Assembly (NCBI GenBank): GCA_910587995.1
Contig: CAJUNS010000021.1
Coordinates: 1 to 43,414, forward strand
DNA: 43,414 nucleotides
From: an uncultured Oscillospiraceae bacterium
Lineage (GTDB): Bacteria > Bacillota_A > Clostridia > Oscillospirales > Acutalibacteraceae
Reading direction: 5' to 3'
Both the position numbers and the translations under genes were made by a program. Every line of letters starts with the position of its first letter. The stretch's first letter is position 1. The notes under the pieces were generated by a model, which had not been told where the DNA came from, ran no database searches, and saw only the letters and a program-made list of their open reading frames with translations. Positions 1 to 7,368 of the stretch are shown here, piece by piece.

Positions 1-22
1 CTTTTTTCATGGAAAAAGAATT

Positions 23-71
23 AGGACAAACCTGATTCCCCTTGAATTTACTGGGGTTTCTGGTTTGTCCT
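23..71. repeat. Inverted repeat at the broken edge of the integrase remnant
   Basis: AGGACAAACC (23-32) is the exact reverse complement of GGTTTGTCCT (62-71), and CCCC/GGGG pair inside the loop. A second small palindrome, CTTTTTTCATGGAAAAAG, occupies 1-18. The repeat lies immediately before the point where integrase homology begins (about 85). It could be a terminator-like hairpin, or the end of a mobile element that cut the integrase gene. Confidence 0.55.
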
Positions 72-84
72 TATTATTACATAT

Positions 85-324
85 GGGCATAGTTACGCCA
101 CAAATCTCTACCGGGCCGGAATCGACTTGAAAACGGCGCAGTACTTGCTAGGCCACTCCACCACTCAAATGACAGCCAACATCTACACCCACATGGAGAA
201 GGAAGACGCTGCCGCTTCTGTCATTCAGCTGGAGCGGTACCTCTCTGGCGGTAGTCAGGAGGGGAGTCAGGCCAGGGACGATTTTTCAAAAAGTAGTCAA
301 AAGGTAGTCAGCGGGGGAAAGTAA
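85..324 (+). pseudogene. Truncated tyrosine recombinase (phage/ICE integrase), C-terminal remnant
   Basis: Reading from the CAT codon at 88 gives HSYATNLYRAGIDLKTAQ, followed by YLLGHS and TANIYTHM. This is the C-terminal catalytic end of a phage/ICE integrase, with the conserved LLGH box and the tyrosine nucleophile in IYTHM. Everything upstream is missing: the expected LRH before HSYAT is replaced by unrelated sequence at about 84-87, and no upstream start is present. A TTG at 127 could start a 65-residue piece but would give no active enzyme. The fragment points at the 3' end of tRNA-Lys 55 bp away, the usual arrangement for an element integrated into a tRNA gene. It is followed by its own terminator. 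Confidence 0.8.
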
Positions 325-342
325 AGGCTGTTTAGAAAAGCA

Positions 343-378
343 AAAAACCCTAGAAACCGCTTGGCTTCTAGGGTTTTT
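343..378 (+). terminator. Intrinsic terminator after the integrase remnant
   Basis: The left arm AAAAACCCTAGAA and right arm TTCTAGGGTTTTT form a stem extended by CC/GG around a short loop, and the right arm supplies the T-run. It ends 2 bp before the 3' end of the tRNA gene on the other strand, so it can also stop minus-strand transcription. Confidence 0.8.
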
Positions 379-379
379 A

Positions 380-455
380 TGGTGACCCATCGGGGATTTG
401 AACCCCGGACACCCTGATTAAAAGTCAGGTGCTCTGCCAACTGAGCTAATGAGTC
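380..455 (-). tRNA. tRNA-Lys (anticodon TTT)
   Basis: The minus strand folds as a full cloverleaf of 76 nt. The acceptor is GACTCAT/ATGGGTC with discriminator A, the D-arm contains AGCTCAGTTGG, the anticodon loop CTTTTAA carries TTT, the T-arm contains GGTTCAAATCC, and the CCA end is encoded (TGG at 380-382). It is read from the promoter at 486-514. Its 3' end faces the integrase remnant, so it probably served as an integration site. Confidence 0.97.
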
Positions 456-485
456 AAGAAGCTGCGGCTCTGCCGCAACTCCCTT

Positions 486-514
486 ATTATAACAACTTTT
501 TCTCTGGATGTCAA
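486..514 (-). promoter_or_regulatory. Promoter of tRNA-Lys
   Basis: On the minus strand TTGACA (514-509), a 17-bp spacer and TATAAT (491-486) match the sigma-A consensus at every position. It sits about 30 bp upstream of the mature tRNA 5' end. Confidence 0.93.
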
Positions 515-564
515 CCGGTTTTTTCCTTGCGAGGGCTTATTTCGGGAAATTTCTTCGGAATAAC

Positions 565-2451
565 CTAGTGACAGCCGCGCTCCTGGCACATCCACCGGGC
601 GGTGGGGTCCGTGGGGTCCCAGGTATGCCAGCCCGGCAGCTTCAGGCCTGTGGGCTTGGGCAGGGGGCCGCTGGTCTCGGTGGGAGAGATATACACCTGG
701 GTGCCCAGTTCGCAGTTGTCATACATCCACTTGGCGTCCTCGCAGGTCAGGCGGATGCAGCCCAAGCTCCGGGTGGTGCCCAGGTTGTTAAACTCACTGG
801 CCCACATGGTATAGTTGTTCCGTAGGTCATTGGGCACCGAGTGGAACAGGTAGCTGTCTAAAATTTGTGTGCACCACTGAGCCCAGCTGTCGCCTACCAT
901 CTGGAGCCAGCGGTATTTGCCCGGGGTATAGTAGGTGCCCGTGGGGGTGGGTTCGCCGCAGGAGCACAGCATGGCCCGCACCGGGATGGTGTACTCGCCC
1001 GCTGTGTCTTTGGCAAAGACAATGACATAATTGGCGGGTTTATAGACCTTAATATAGTAGGGTCCTTTTACCACGCCCAGGTTGGCGATGTCGTCCACAA
1101 TGCGCCCATCCTTATAATACCGGGTCCACTGGCCCTTTTTGTAAAAGCCCGTAGCCGCGGCGCCGGTGGAATCGAACAGATAGGTTGTTCCGTCCAGGCT
1201 GTGCTCGCCCCGCAGGAACTTACCGGAGCCGCCCACGTAGTAGGTCCGGCCGTTGTCCTTCAGCCAGCCGGTTTTAATGGGCCGCTCGTCCGGGGTGTGC
1301 TCGGTCCACTCCTCAATGCCGGCCTCGTCCCGCCGGTAGGCGTGGGAGGTGGTGGCCTCCACAATGTGGCAGTAGGCCCAGTTGTCCGGGAAGAGGTCGT
1401 AGAAATTGGTGACCTTGGCCTTGGCCTTTAAGGTGTCGTTGGGCTGGCGGTTCAGCATCCGGTTTAGGGTGGTGACCGCCTCGGCGCGGGTTACAGTGGC
1501 GTTGGGGTTAAAATTCCCCTGGTTGTCGCCAATCATCCAGCCCTTAGCGGCGGCGGAGGCAATGTAGGGCCGGGCCCAGGAATCCTCCGCCACGTCCGGG
1601 AAGGAGCAGTCCGCGTCCTCTTCCAGCACGTCCAGGGAGGCGGCCATCTTGGCCAGCTCTGCCCGGGTCAGGTTCCGGTCCGGCTTAAAGCTGCCGTCCG
1701 GGAAGCCCGAGGCCACGCCCAGCTCGTACATTTTGCTTACAGCGGGCGCGGCCCAGTTGCCCGCGTCCAGGTCGGAGAAGCCCCGGACCTCCACGGTCTG
1801 GTCCCGCAGCAGATTGTACAGCAAAGAGCAGATCTGAACCCGGGTGATCTTTCCGCCAGGCTGGAAGGTGCCGTTGGGGAAACCGTTGGCATAGGCGCTG
1901 TGGTCCTCAGTGTTCAGCAGAGCCTCCACGCCCCAGGGCTTCCACAAAGCGGTGAAGGTGATATCCTCATGAGCCGGCGTGTTGGCAATGTCCACAGGTT
2001 CTCCGTCCGGCCCGGCCCAGCCCAGGAAGACATGGTCCTGGGGGGCATAGTCCTTGGGGTTGGGCAGGTCCTCTGGGTCCAGGCATTGGCCCGCGGGCAG
2101 CCGGACGGTAACCTGCTGGTCCTCTCCCAGCAGGAAGGTGACGGTATACTCCTGCTGGGGGGGCTGGTCCGGATCGGGAGTAGCATCGGGCTCTGGGGTG
2201 GAATCCGGATTAGGGGTCTCGTCCGGGTCCGGGGTCTCGTCTGGGTCAGGGGTAACATCCGGGCTGGGAGAGGCGGTTTCCTCCGGCCCGGGGGCGGCTG
2301 CCGGAGGTTCCGGCGCGGGGTCGGGCTGAGGCTCGCCGCTGGCGCTGGAAGCGGGCAGGCTCAGGCTGGCGGCGGCCAGCAGGGCGCAAAGGCCCAGGGC
2401 CAGGGTTTGGCGGAGGGTCCGCTTGGGCTTGGGAGAAGGTCGTTTCATCAT
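565..2451 (-). CDS. Secreted L,D-transpeptidase with SLH repeats
   Basis: This 628-residue cell-wall protein cross-links or modifies peptidoglycan through 3-3 bonds. Residues 1-37 are a signal peptide (KRPSPKPKR then a hydrophobic run). Residues 40-100 are a Pro/Asp/Thr-rich spacer with DPDETP repeats. Residues 101-172 resemble an InlB-type beta-grasp repeat ending FTALW. Three SLH domains follow at about 173-335 (FPNGTF, FPDGSF, GNFNPN with TRAE motifs), then two short wall-binding-like GW/YY repeats at 395-450. The YkuD catalytic domain occupies about 463-592, with His537 and Ser562-Leu-Gly-Cys565-Ile-Arg567; Cys565 is the nucleophile. The usual SHGCIR has Leu in place of His. The paired ATG ATG start follows AAAGGAG by about 12 bases; the second ATG (2448) is an alternative. 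Confidence 0.9.
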   Translation of the reverse strand: MMKRPSPKPKRTLRQTLALGLCALLAAASLSLPASSASGEPQPDPAPEPPAAAPGPEETASPSPDVTPDPDETPDPDETPNPDSTPEPDATPDPDQPPQQEYTVTFLLGEDQQVTVRLPAGQCLDPEDLPNPKDYAPQDHVFLGWAGPDGEPVDIANTPAHEDITFTALWKPWGVEALLNTEDHSAYANGFPNGTFQPGGKITRVQICSLLYNLLRDQTVEVRGFSDLDAGNWAAPAVSKMYELGVASGFPDGSFKPDRNLTRAELAKMAASLDVLEEDADCSFPDVAEDSWARPYIASAAAKGWMIGDNQGNFNPNATVTRAEAVTTLNRMLNRQPNDTLKAKAKVTNFYDLFPDNWAYCHIVEATTSHAYRRDEAGIEEWTEHTPDERPIKTGWLKDNGRTYYVGGSGKFLRGEHSLDGTTYLFDSTGAAATGFYKKGQWTRYYKDGRIVDDIANLGVVKGPYYIKVYKPANYVIVFAKDTAGEYTIPVRAMLCSCGEPTPTGTYYTPGKYRWLQMVGDSWAQWCTQILDSYLFHSVPNDLRNNYTMWASEFNNLGTTRSLGCIRLTCEDAKWMYDNCELGTQVYISPTETSGPLPKPTGLKLPGWHTWDPTDPTARWMCQERGCH

Positions 2452-2479
2452 GGGGGGTCATAACTCCTTTGAATTTTAT

Positions 2480-2498
2480 AAATGAGAATGGCTCATTT
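2480..2498 (-). promoter_or_regulatory. Small hairpin in the leader of the L,D-transpeptidase gene
   Basis: AAATGAG (2480-2486) and CTCATTT (2492-2498) form a 7-bp stem around AATGG just upstream of the ribosome site. A TATAAT lies further upstream on the minus strand near 2520, but I see no good -35 partner. A leader structure or operator is possible. Confidence 0.35.
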
Positions 2499-2583
2499 GG
2501 AGTGAAATCAAATTGATTATACTATATATGTTGGGAAAAGGGAAGATGTGGAAGAAGAAATTCTCTGGAAATTTTTTACGGCT

Positions 2584-2615
2584 TCTGACCTTTTTTCCGG
2601 TTTTTATGGTATAAT
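2584..2615 (+). promoter_or_regulatory. Extended -10 promoter of the membrane-Nudix gene
   Basis: TGGTATAAT (TATAAT at 2610-2615) has the TGn extension, with only a weak -35 (TCTGAC, 2584-2589). It drives the gene starting at 2719 with a leader of about 100 nt. Confidence 0.65.
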
Positions 2616-2718
2616 GGACGCGGAACCTGTGAGGCGCGGGGGAAGCGGGCCGGTGCCAACGCTCCCCCTGGACACGCTCCATTCCCAACCTTACCACGAA
2701 AACAAGGGAGGTCCTACT

Positions 2719-4149
2719 ATGCCCAAGAAAAAGCCCAAACTTACCAAAGAAGAACGCCGCCTCCGCCGCCAGGAGGAGCTGCGGTCCGCCGAGCAGGAGG
2801 TCCGGGCCCATCCGGTCCTTTTCACCGTCTATGTGGTGCTGCGGGTGCTGGTGGTAGCCGTGCTGGTTCTACAGCTGTTTAACGGCGATTATTACGACGT
2901 GTTCCTCTGCGGCCTGACGCTGATCCTGTTCCTCATCCCCAGCTTTGTGGAGCGCCGCCTGCACATCGACGTGCCCAACACCCTGGAGGTCCTCATCCTC
3001 TTGTTCATCTTTTCCGCGGAGATTTTGGGAGAAATCCAGGAATACTATCTGATTTTTCCCTTCTGGGATACCATGCTTCACACCATCAACGGTTTTTTGA
3101 TGGCGGCCATTGGCATTGCTATGGTGGACATTCTCAACCGCTCCCGCCGGTTTAAGGTGCGGCTCTCACCGGTGTTCGTGGCCGTGGTGGCCTTTTGCTT
3201 CTCCATGACCATCGGCGTGCTGTGGGAATTTTTTGAATATGGCATGGATCTGTTTTTCAACATGGACATGCAGAAGGATACCTGGCTCAATGTGGTGAAT
3301 ACCGTCAGCTTGAACCCGGAGGGAAAAAATTCCCCGGTGAGCATCCCCATTGAAAGCGTGGTGGTCAACGGCCAGACCTGGCCGGGCTACTTGGACGTGG
3401 GCCTGCACGACACCATGAAGGACCTGTTCGTTAACTTCATTGGCGCGGTGGTGTTTTCCATTATCGGCATGATCTATATCATGGGCCGGGGCAGGGGCAA
3501 GTTCGCCCCCCGGTTCATCCCCCGGCTGAAGGAAAACGAGCTGGCCCAGCCGGAACGGCAGGAAAAGCCCGAGGAGCGCCCCGGCCTGCTGGAGCCCATC
3601 TCCCTGGAAGGGCCCGAGGCCCAGGACGGGCCGGAGATGCAGGACCTTTACACCCCGGACGGCCGGTTTACAGGCCAGACCATAGAGCGGGGCGGGGACA
3701 AAGGCGAGTGCTTCACAATGGGCGTCCATGTGTTTCTCTATGATGGCGGCGGCCGCTTTTTGCTGCAAAAACGCGCCCTGGACAAGCCCTTTCGCCCCGG
3801 CCAGTGGGAGGTGACCATGGGCCATGTGCTGGCCGGAGAGAGCCCCATGGACTGCGTGCTGCGGGAGGTCCGGGAGGAGCTGGGCGCGGAGCTTTCTCCA
3901 GAGGACTTTGTGAAGCTGTACCGCTGGGTGGACTGGAAAAACCACATGCACAACGAGATTTTCTTTGCCCGGGCTGGACTGGAGGAAAGCGCTGTGGTCC
4001 TGCAAAAAGAGGAGGTCATTGGAGTGCAGTGGGTTTCCAAGCAGGAGATGCTGGCCTTTGTGCGGGACATGGACTACCGGACGGAGGACTACCGGCACAT
4101 CATGGCGGACTATATTGAAACGTGTATTCCGGAGGGGGAAGGCCAGTAG
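2719..4149 (+). CDS. Integral membrane protein fused to a Nudix hydrolase
   Basis: This 476-residue protein joins two unrelated parts. Residues about 31-260 contain several membrane segments (33-52, 60-76, 90-104, 122-138, 150-168, 236-255) with acidic and His residues between them (WEFFEYGMD, HDTMKD), reminiscent of DUF2238/YjdF-type membrane proteins. A Pro/Glu-rich linker (270-310) leads to a Nudix domain (330-470) of the IDI/YfcD type. Its Nudix box runs from Gly368 to Gly389: G-x5-E374-x7-R382-E383-x2-E386-E387-L-G, so all metal-binding residues are present. Such domains hydrolyse nucleoside-diphosphate-linked or isoprenoid diphosphate substrates; the substrate here is unknown. The start is placed at ATGCCC with AAGGGAGG 8 bases upstream; an in-frame extension to 2548 would cross the promoter. 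Confidence 0.85.
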   Translation: MPKKKPKLTKEERRLRRQEELRSAEQEVRAHPVLFTVYVVLRVLVVAVLVLQLFNGDYYDVFLCGLTLILFLIPSFVERRLHIDVPNTLEVLILLFIFSAEILGEIQEYYLIFPFWDTMLHTINGFLMAAIGIAMVDILNRSRRFKVRLSPVFVAVVAFCFSMTIGVLWEFFEYGMDLFFNMDMQKDTWLNVVNTVSLNPEGKNSPVSIPIESVVVNGQTWPGYLDVGLHDTMKDLFVNFIGAVVFSIIGMIYIMGRGRGKFAPRFIPRLKENELAQPERQEKPEERPGLLEPISLEGPEAQDGPEMQDLYTPDGRFTGQTIERGGDKGECFTMGVHVFLYDGGGRFLLQKRALDKPFRPGQWEVTMGHVLAGESPMDCVLREVREELGAELSPEDFVKLYRWVDWKNHMHNEIFFARAGLEESAVVLQKEEVIGVQWVSKQEMLAFVRDMDYRTEDYRHIMADYIETCIPEGEGQ

Positions 4150-4242
4150 GCAAAAACCAATGGGGCGCCCCGCCTCAGCGCGGCGCGGTTCCATTTCTAA
4201 ATTTGCGGGCTCCACCCGCCAAACGATAAGGAGGCAACAACC

Positions 4243-5526
4243 ATGCAAACCATCATTCAAACCAAGCAAGGGGCCGTAGAGGGCGGCCTCTCCCAAGACG
4301 GGAAAACCGTAATCTTTAAGGGCCTGCCCTACGCCCAGCCCCCGGTAGGGGACCTGCGCTTCCGCCGCCCCCAGGCCCACCAGCCCTGGCCGGGCGTGCG
4401 GCCCTGCCGGGAGTTCGGCTCCAGCTGCATGCAGGCGGATCTTTCCGCCGAAGGCTTTTATGCCAAAGAGTTTTACGATGTGCCCCTGCCGCCCCTCTCA
4501 GAGGACTGCCTGTATCTGAACATCTGGACCCCGGAGAGCGCCACGGCGGACAGCCGCCTGCCGGTGCTGTTCTGGATCCACGGCGGGGCCTTTCTGCACG
4601 GCTCTGGCAGCGAGAAGGAGTTTGACGGGGAGGGCTTTGCCAAAAAAGGCGTGATCCTGGTGACCATCAACTACCGGGTAAACGCCTTTGGCTTCTTCGC
4701 CCACCCGGACCTGGAACCGGAAACCGAAGAGGGAGTTTCCGGCAACTATGGCATTTTGGACCAGATCTTTGCCCTGCAATGGGTGAGGGAGAACATTGGG
4801 GCCTTTGGGGGCGACCCGGAGAAAATCACCATTTTCGGCCAGTCGGCGGGCTGCATGAGCGTGCAGGCTATCATCTCCTCGCCCCTCGCCCAGGGCATGC
4901 TGCGAGGCGCTATTCTGCAAAGCGGCGGAGGCCTGCGCAGTGTGCACGAAACTGCCACAAAAGAGCGGGCCTGGGAGGCGGGCCGCCAGCTGATGGAGTA
5001 CCTAGGCGTGCATACGGTACAAGAGCTGCGCCAGATCCCGGCGGACGCCCTCCGGGACGGGGCCTATCTCTGCGGCGGGCCTGGGCTGAACTGGGTCCCC
5101 CATATTGACGGCTGGCTGCTGCCCGCCTCCACCGACCAGCAGGCGGAAAGCGGCGGCATCCACAATGTTCCCACCATCATCGGCTCGTTGGGCGATGACA
5201 TTGGCGGCGGAACCGTGCTCCAGGAGGCTGGGGCCCGCTGGTGTGAAAATCAGCTGAAGCTGGGCCGCGGCCCGGCCTACCTGTACTTCCTGGACCGGAA
5301 GCTGCCTGGGGACGAGGCCGGGGCCTTCCACTCGGCGGAGCTGTGGTACGTGTTCGAGACCATGAGCCGCTGCTGGCGGCCCTGGGAGGACCGGGACTGG
5401 GAGCTGGCCCGGCTGTTGTCCGGCTATTGGGCCAACTTTGCCAAAAACCTGGACCCCAACGGCCCGGACCTGCCCCGCTGGGAGCCCTACACAGCGGAGC
5501 ACCCAGCGGCGCTGGAGCTGAAATAA
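4243..5526 (+). CDS. Type B carboxylesterase (pNB esterase family)
   Basis: This alpha/beta-hydrolase hydrolyses carboxylic esters, probably in the cytoplasm because no signal peptide is visible. It shows the family's EDCLYLNIWTP motif (87-97), the HGG oxyanion motif (113-115), nucleophile Ser201 in FGQSAG (the family usually has GESAG), and a catalytic His363 in GAFHSAEL. An acid residue could be Asp318 or Asp319. At 427 residues it is about 60-80 shorter than typical members; the shortening lies between the GSLGDD strand and His363, where a lid usually sits, so the active site may be more open. GGAGG lies 8 bases before the ATG. It ends in a strong bidirectional terminator. Confidence 0.9.
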   Translation: MQTIIQTKQGAVEGGLSQDGKTVIFKGLPYAQPPVGDLRFRRPQAHQPWPGVRPCREFGSSCMQADLSAEGFYAKEFYDVPLPPLSEDCLYLNIWTPESATADSRLPVLFWIHGGAFLHGSGSEKEFDGEGFAKKGVILVTINYRVNAFGFFAHPDLEPETEEGVSGNYGILDQIFALQWVRENIGAFGGDPEKITIFGQSAGCMSVQAIISSPLAQGMLRGAILQSGGGLRSVHETATKERAWEAGRQLMEYLGVHTVQELRQIPADALRDGAYLCGGPGLNWVPHIDGWLLPASTDQQAESGGIHNVPTIIGSLGDDIGGGTVLQEAGARWCENQLKLGRGPAYLYFLDRKLPGDEAGAFHSAELWYVFETMSRCWRPWEDRDWELARLLSGYWANFAKNLDPNGPDLPRWEPYTAEHPAALELK

Positions 5527-5532
5527 ACATAA

Positions 5533-5568
5533 AAAGAAGCCAGGGAGCAAATCCCTGGCTTCTTTTTT
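5533..5568. terminator. Bidirectional terminator between esterase and XRE gene
   Basis: AAAGAAGCCAGGGA (5533-5546) pairs perfectly with TCCCTGGCTTCTTT (5552-5565) around a 5-base loop. A-runs and T-runs flank both sides, so it can stop both converging genes. Confidence 0.92.
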
Positions 5569-5588
5569 GCGGGGCCCTAAGGGGGCGC

Positions 5589-6032
5589 TTACGCCTCTTT
5601 CCAATGTTCCAGCTGGCTTAGCTGCCGCCGCCAAAAGGACCGGAGCTCCTCCGGCGGCAGGTCGGGGCCGGGCACATGGCCAACCATAAAGTCGATAAGC
5701 TGGTCCAGGCTCTGGTAGGCAAATTTTCCCTCCGCATAGCACCATTTGCAGTAGCTCTCATGAAAGGATCCGTCCGGCTCCCGGCTAAGGGTTCCGTCTT
5801 CCAGAGGCATGCCGCAGCACTGGCAGATTAGCTGCCGGGGGGAGCCCAGCAGCGTATTAATGGACACATTGAACTCCCTGGATAGCAGCTTTAGTGTCTC
5901 CACATTGGGGACAGTCTCGCCGGTCTCCCACCGGGACACCGCCTGCCGGGTGACGAACACCTTTTCCGCCAGCTGGTCTTGAGAAAGGCCGCTTTTGGAC
6001 CGCAGCTGGGCCAGAACAAATTTTGGTTCCAT
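5589..6032 (-). CDS. XRE-family regulator with C-terminal zinc ribbon
   Basis: Residues 3-60 form a lambda-repressor-like helix-turn-helix (LSQDQLAEKVFVTRQAVSRW). Residues 68-147 carry a putative zinc ribbon (Pfam Zn_ribbon_2 type) with CQCCGMPL (Cys70, 72, 73) and CKWC (Cys95, 98), followed by a helical tail. It is a cytoplasmic DNA-binding protein; the ribbon may be a ligand or partner module. I chose the ATG at 6032 because GGAGG lies 8 bases upstream; an ATG 15 bases earlier (6047) precedes that ribosome site. Function beyond DNA binding is not evident. Confidence 0.85.
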   Translation of the reverse strand: MEPKFVLAQLRSKSGLSQDQLAEKVFVTRQAVSRWETGETVPNVETLKLLSREFNVSINTLLGSPRQLICQCCGMPLEDGTLSREPDGSFHESYCKWCYAEGKFAYQSLDQLIDFMVGHVPGPDLPPEELRSFWRRQLSQLEHWKEA

Positions 6033-6140
6033 TCCGCATTCCTCCATCCTGTACCGTTTCGTTTGGGTCCATTATACCGCGCCGCCGCCTGTTTGCCAAG
6101 CAACAGCCTGTTGCGGAACGAAAATTCCGCCCCAAAAGCA

Positions 6141-6172
6141 AAAGCCCTCTGCCGGAGCGTGGCAGGGGCTTT
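6141..6172 (-). terminator. Terminator of the PadR gene
   Basis: AAAGCCCTCTGCC (6141-6153) pairs with GGCAGGGGCTTT (6161-6172), with one bulge. On the minus strand the stem is followed by TTTTGCTTTT. Confidence 0.75.
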
Positions 6173-6188
6173 CGTTTCCTTAAGGCGC

Positions 6189-6539
6189 TCAAACAGTGCC
6201 CTCCTCAGAGAGAGAAAAGAAATTCCTCAGGCCGACCATAGAGCGCTCGTGAGCTTCCAAAATGGACTTGAAATATTCCCGGCCCAGATCGGTAATGTGG
6301 TAATAAACCCGCAGCCTGGGCTTTCCTTCCCCGGCAACTTCACGTTTGTCCGTCACGTAACCCTTTTCCACCAGCCGGTACATGGTCACATAGATCGCGG
6401 CCTCCGCCAGCTCCAGATAGCCCTGGCTGCGGCGGCTGATTTCCTGGGTGATCTCGTAGACGTACATCGGTTTCTCACTGAGCAGAGTGAGGCAGAGCAG
6501 CTCGGCGGAAACTTTTTTGGTGGTACCAACGTGAGGCAT
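6189..6539 (-). CDS. PadR-family transcriptional regulator
   Basis: This 116-residue protein has the PadR winged helix: LLSEKPMYVYEITQEI, then the recognition segment and wing (AAIYVTMYRLVEKGYV, KPRLRVYYHIT), and a short C-terminal dimer helix (GREYFKSILEAHERSM). Small PadR proteins of this type usually repress transporters or their own gene. It is monocistronic, ends in its own terminator, and its promoter contains a 10-bp palindrome that probably serves autoregulation. The ATG follows AGGAG by about 12 bases. Confidence 0.9.
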   Translation of the reverse strand: MPHVGTTKKVSAELLCLTLLSEKPMYVYEITQEISRRSQGYLELAEAAIYVTMYRLVEKGYVTDKREVAGEGKPRLRVYYHITDLGREYFKSILEAHERSMVGLRNFFSLSEEGTV

Positions 6540-6576
6540 ATCAACGACACACTCCTAATAAAATTTCTCAAAATAA

Positions 6577-6605
6577 ATGGTACCATATCTTTTGCATCCT
6601 GTAAA
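6577..6605 (-). promoter_or_regulatory. PadR promoter with palindromic operator
   Basis: On the minus strand TTTACA (6605-6600), a 17-bp spacer and TGG-TACCAT (-10 at 6582-6577) form an extended -10 promoter. The perfect palindrome ATGGTACCAT (6577-6586) covers the -10, as expected for a repressor blocking polymerase. Autoregulation by the PadR protein is inferred. Confidence 0.6.
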
Positions 6606-6774
6606 GCACCAACACTTCATTTTCTTTTAATTACAAAGAGATTTGTGAAATGTATTGTGTTCGTTCGGTCATTTTTTGTAGAGATTTTGTGCATGCTAAA
6701 GAAAGGCGTTTAATTGGAAAGAAATATCGCGGATTATATGAAAACATAGCCCCAAATTGGCGGGGAAAGGGCGC
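6606..6774. other. AT-rich intergenic stretch, nothing recognised
   Basis: Between the PadR promoter and the cold-shock terminator I find no credible gene, RNA or repeat. The short plus-strand reading frame near 6650-6835 lacks a ribosome site and coding character. Confidence 0.6.
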
Positions 6775-6808
6775 AAAAAAACCGGGCCCACAAGGAGTCC
6801 GGCTTTTT
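6775..6808 (-). terminator. Terminator of the cold-shock gene
   Basis: On the minus strand AAAAAGCCGG pairs with CCGGTTTTTTT (one G-T wobble), giving a stem followed by a T-run that starts 17 bp after the stop codon. Confidence 0.85.
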
Positions 6809-6824
6809 GGCTGGATAAAGCGTT

Positions 6825-7034
6825 TTACAGCTTAACCACGTTCACCGCGCGCAGCTTCTCGCTGTTCTTCGGATCGGGCTCGGTCTCGAAGGTCACCTTC
6901 TGGCCCTCTTCCAGGGTCTTGAAGCCCTCGGACTGAATGGCGGAGAAATGCACAAAGACATCCTCGCCGCCTTCATCGTTGGAGATGAAGCCATACCCTT
7001 TTTCCGCGTTAAACCACTTGACTGTACCGTTCAT
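6825..7034 (-). CDS. Cold-shock domain protein (CspA family)
   Basis: This 69-residue single OB-fold protein binds single-stranded RNA/DNA and acts as an RNA chaperone. RNP1 KGYGFI (12-17), RNP2 VFVHF (26-30) and the N-terminal NGTVKWFN signature are all intact, and the length is typical of the family. The start at 7034 is set by GGAGG 8 bases upstream; the frame stays open further upstream but only through the leader. It is transcribed from a consensus promoter at 7217-7245, giving a leader of about 175 nt with two long hairpins. Confidence 0.97.
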   Translation of the reverse strand: MNGTVKWFNAEKGYGFISNDEGGEDVFVHFSAIQSEGFKTLEEGQKVTFETEPDPKNSEKLRAVNVVKL

Positions 7035-7077
7035 TTTCGGCACCTCCACTGAGATTGTTTCGTATCCGGCTAGCCGG

Positions 7078-7186
7078 CCGGTCGCCCGGCCCGGGTTGCG
7101 ACCGGGGCCCGGCGCTGCCCTGACTAAAGAAGAACTCACAGTTTGTGTAAATCATCAAGGCCCGACGACTTACAGAAACTGTGAGT
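7078..7186 (-). promoter_or_regulatory. Long structured 5' leader of the cold-shock gene
   Basis: Two hairpins lie in the leader. The promoter-proximal one has arms 7134-7150 and 7170-7186: ACTCACAGTTT pairs perfectly with AAACTGTGAGT, then after one G/G mismatch TGTAA pairs with TTACA, enclosing a 19-base loop. The second has CCGGTCGC (7078-7085) paired with GCGACCGG (7098-7105). Long refolding leaders control cspA-type genes by temperature; that role here is inferred. Confidence 0.7.
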
Positions 7187-7216
7187 ACATTTTTCGTGCT
7201 ATCAGAATACGCGCTT

Positions 7217-7245
7217 ATTATAACACCCATACTGGAATTTGTCAA
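7217..7245 (-). promoter_or_regulatory. Consensus promoter of the cold-shock gene
   Basis: On the minus strand TTGACA (7245-7240), 17 bp and TATAAT (7222-7217) match the consensus perfectly. It is divergent from the promoter at 7334-7362. Confidence 0.93.
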
Positions 7246-7288
7246 GAGGCAGCCGCTATTTTTTCTCAGATTTCCCGAAAAAAGGCCA

Positions 7289-7362
7289 TTTATAAACCTG
7301 ACAAAAAATTTCGGAGAAATTTATAAAAACCTCTTGACAAATTTATAAAGCGGGTTTATAAT
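7289..7362 (+). promoter_or_regulatory. Consensus promoter with three TTTATAAA boxes upstream of the small-protein cluster
   Basis: TTGACA (7334-7339), 17 bp and TATAAT (7357-7362) form a perfect promoter. The 8-bp palindrome TTTATAAA occurs at 7289-7296, 7320-7327 and 7342-7349, the last inside the spacer; start-to-start distances are 31 and 22 bp, close to whole helical turns. The same box returns at 7794-7801 and 8030-8037 before the second and third small genes. Operator function is inferred. Confidence 0.75.
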
Positions 7363-7368
7363 AGGGTC

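Noticed and set aside
3166..4380. 404-codon minus-strand frame over the membrane-Nudix and esterase genes
   Set aside because: Antisense shadow; composition matches reversed codons and both sense genes have clear motifs.
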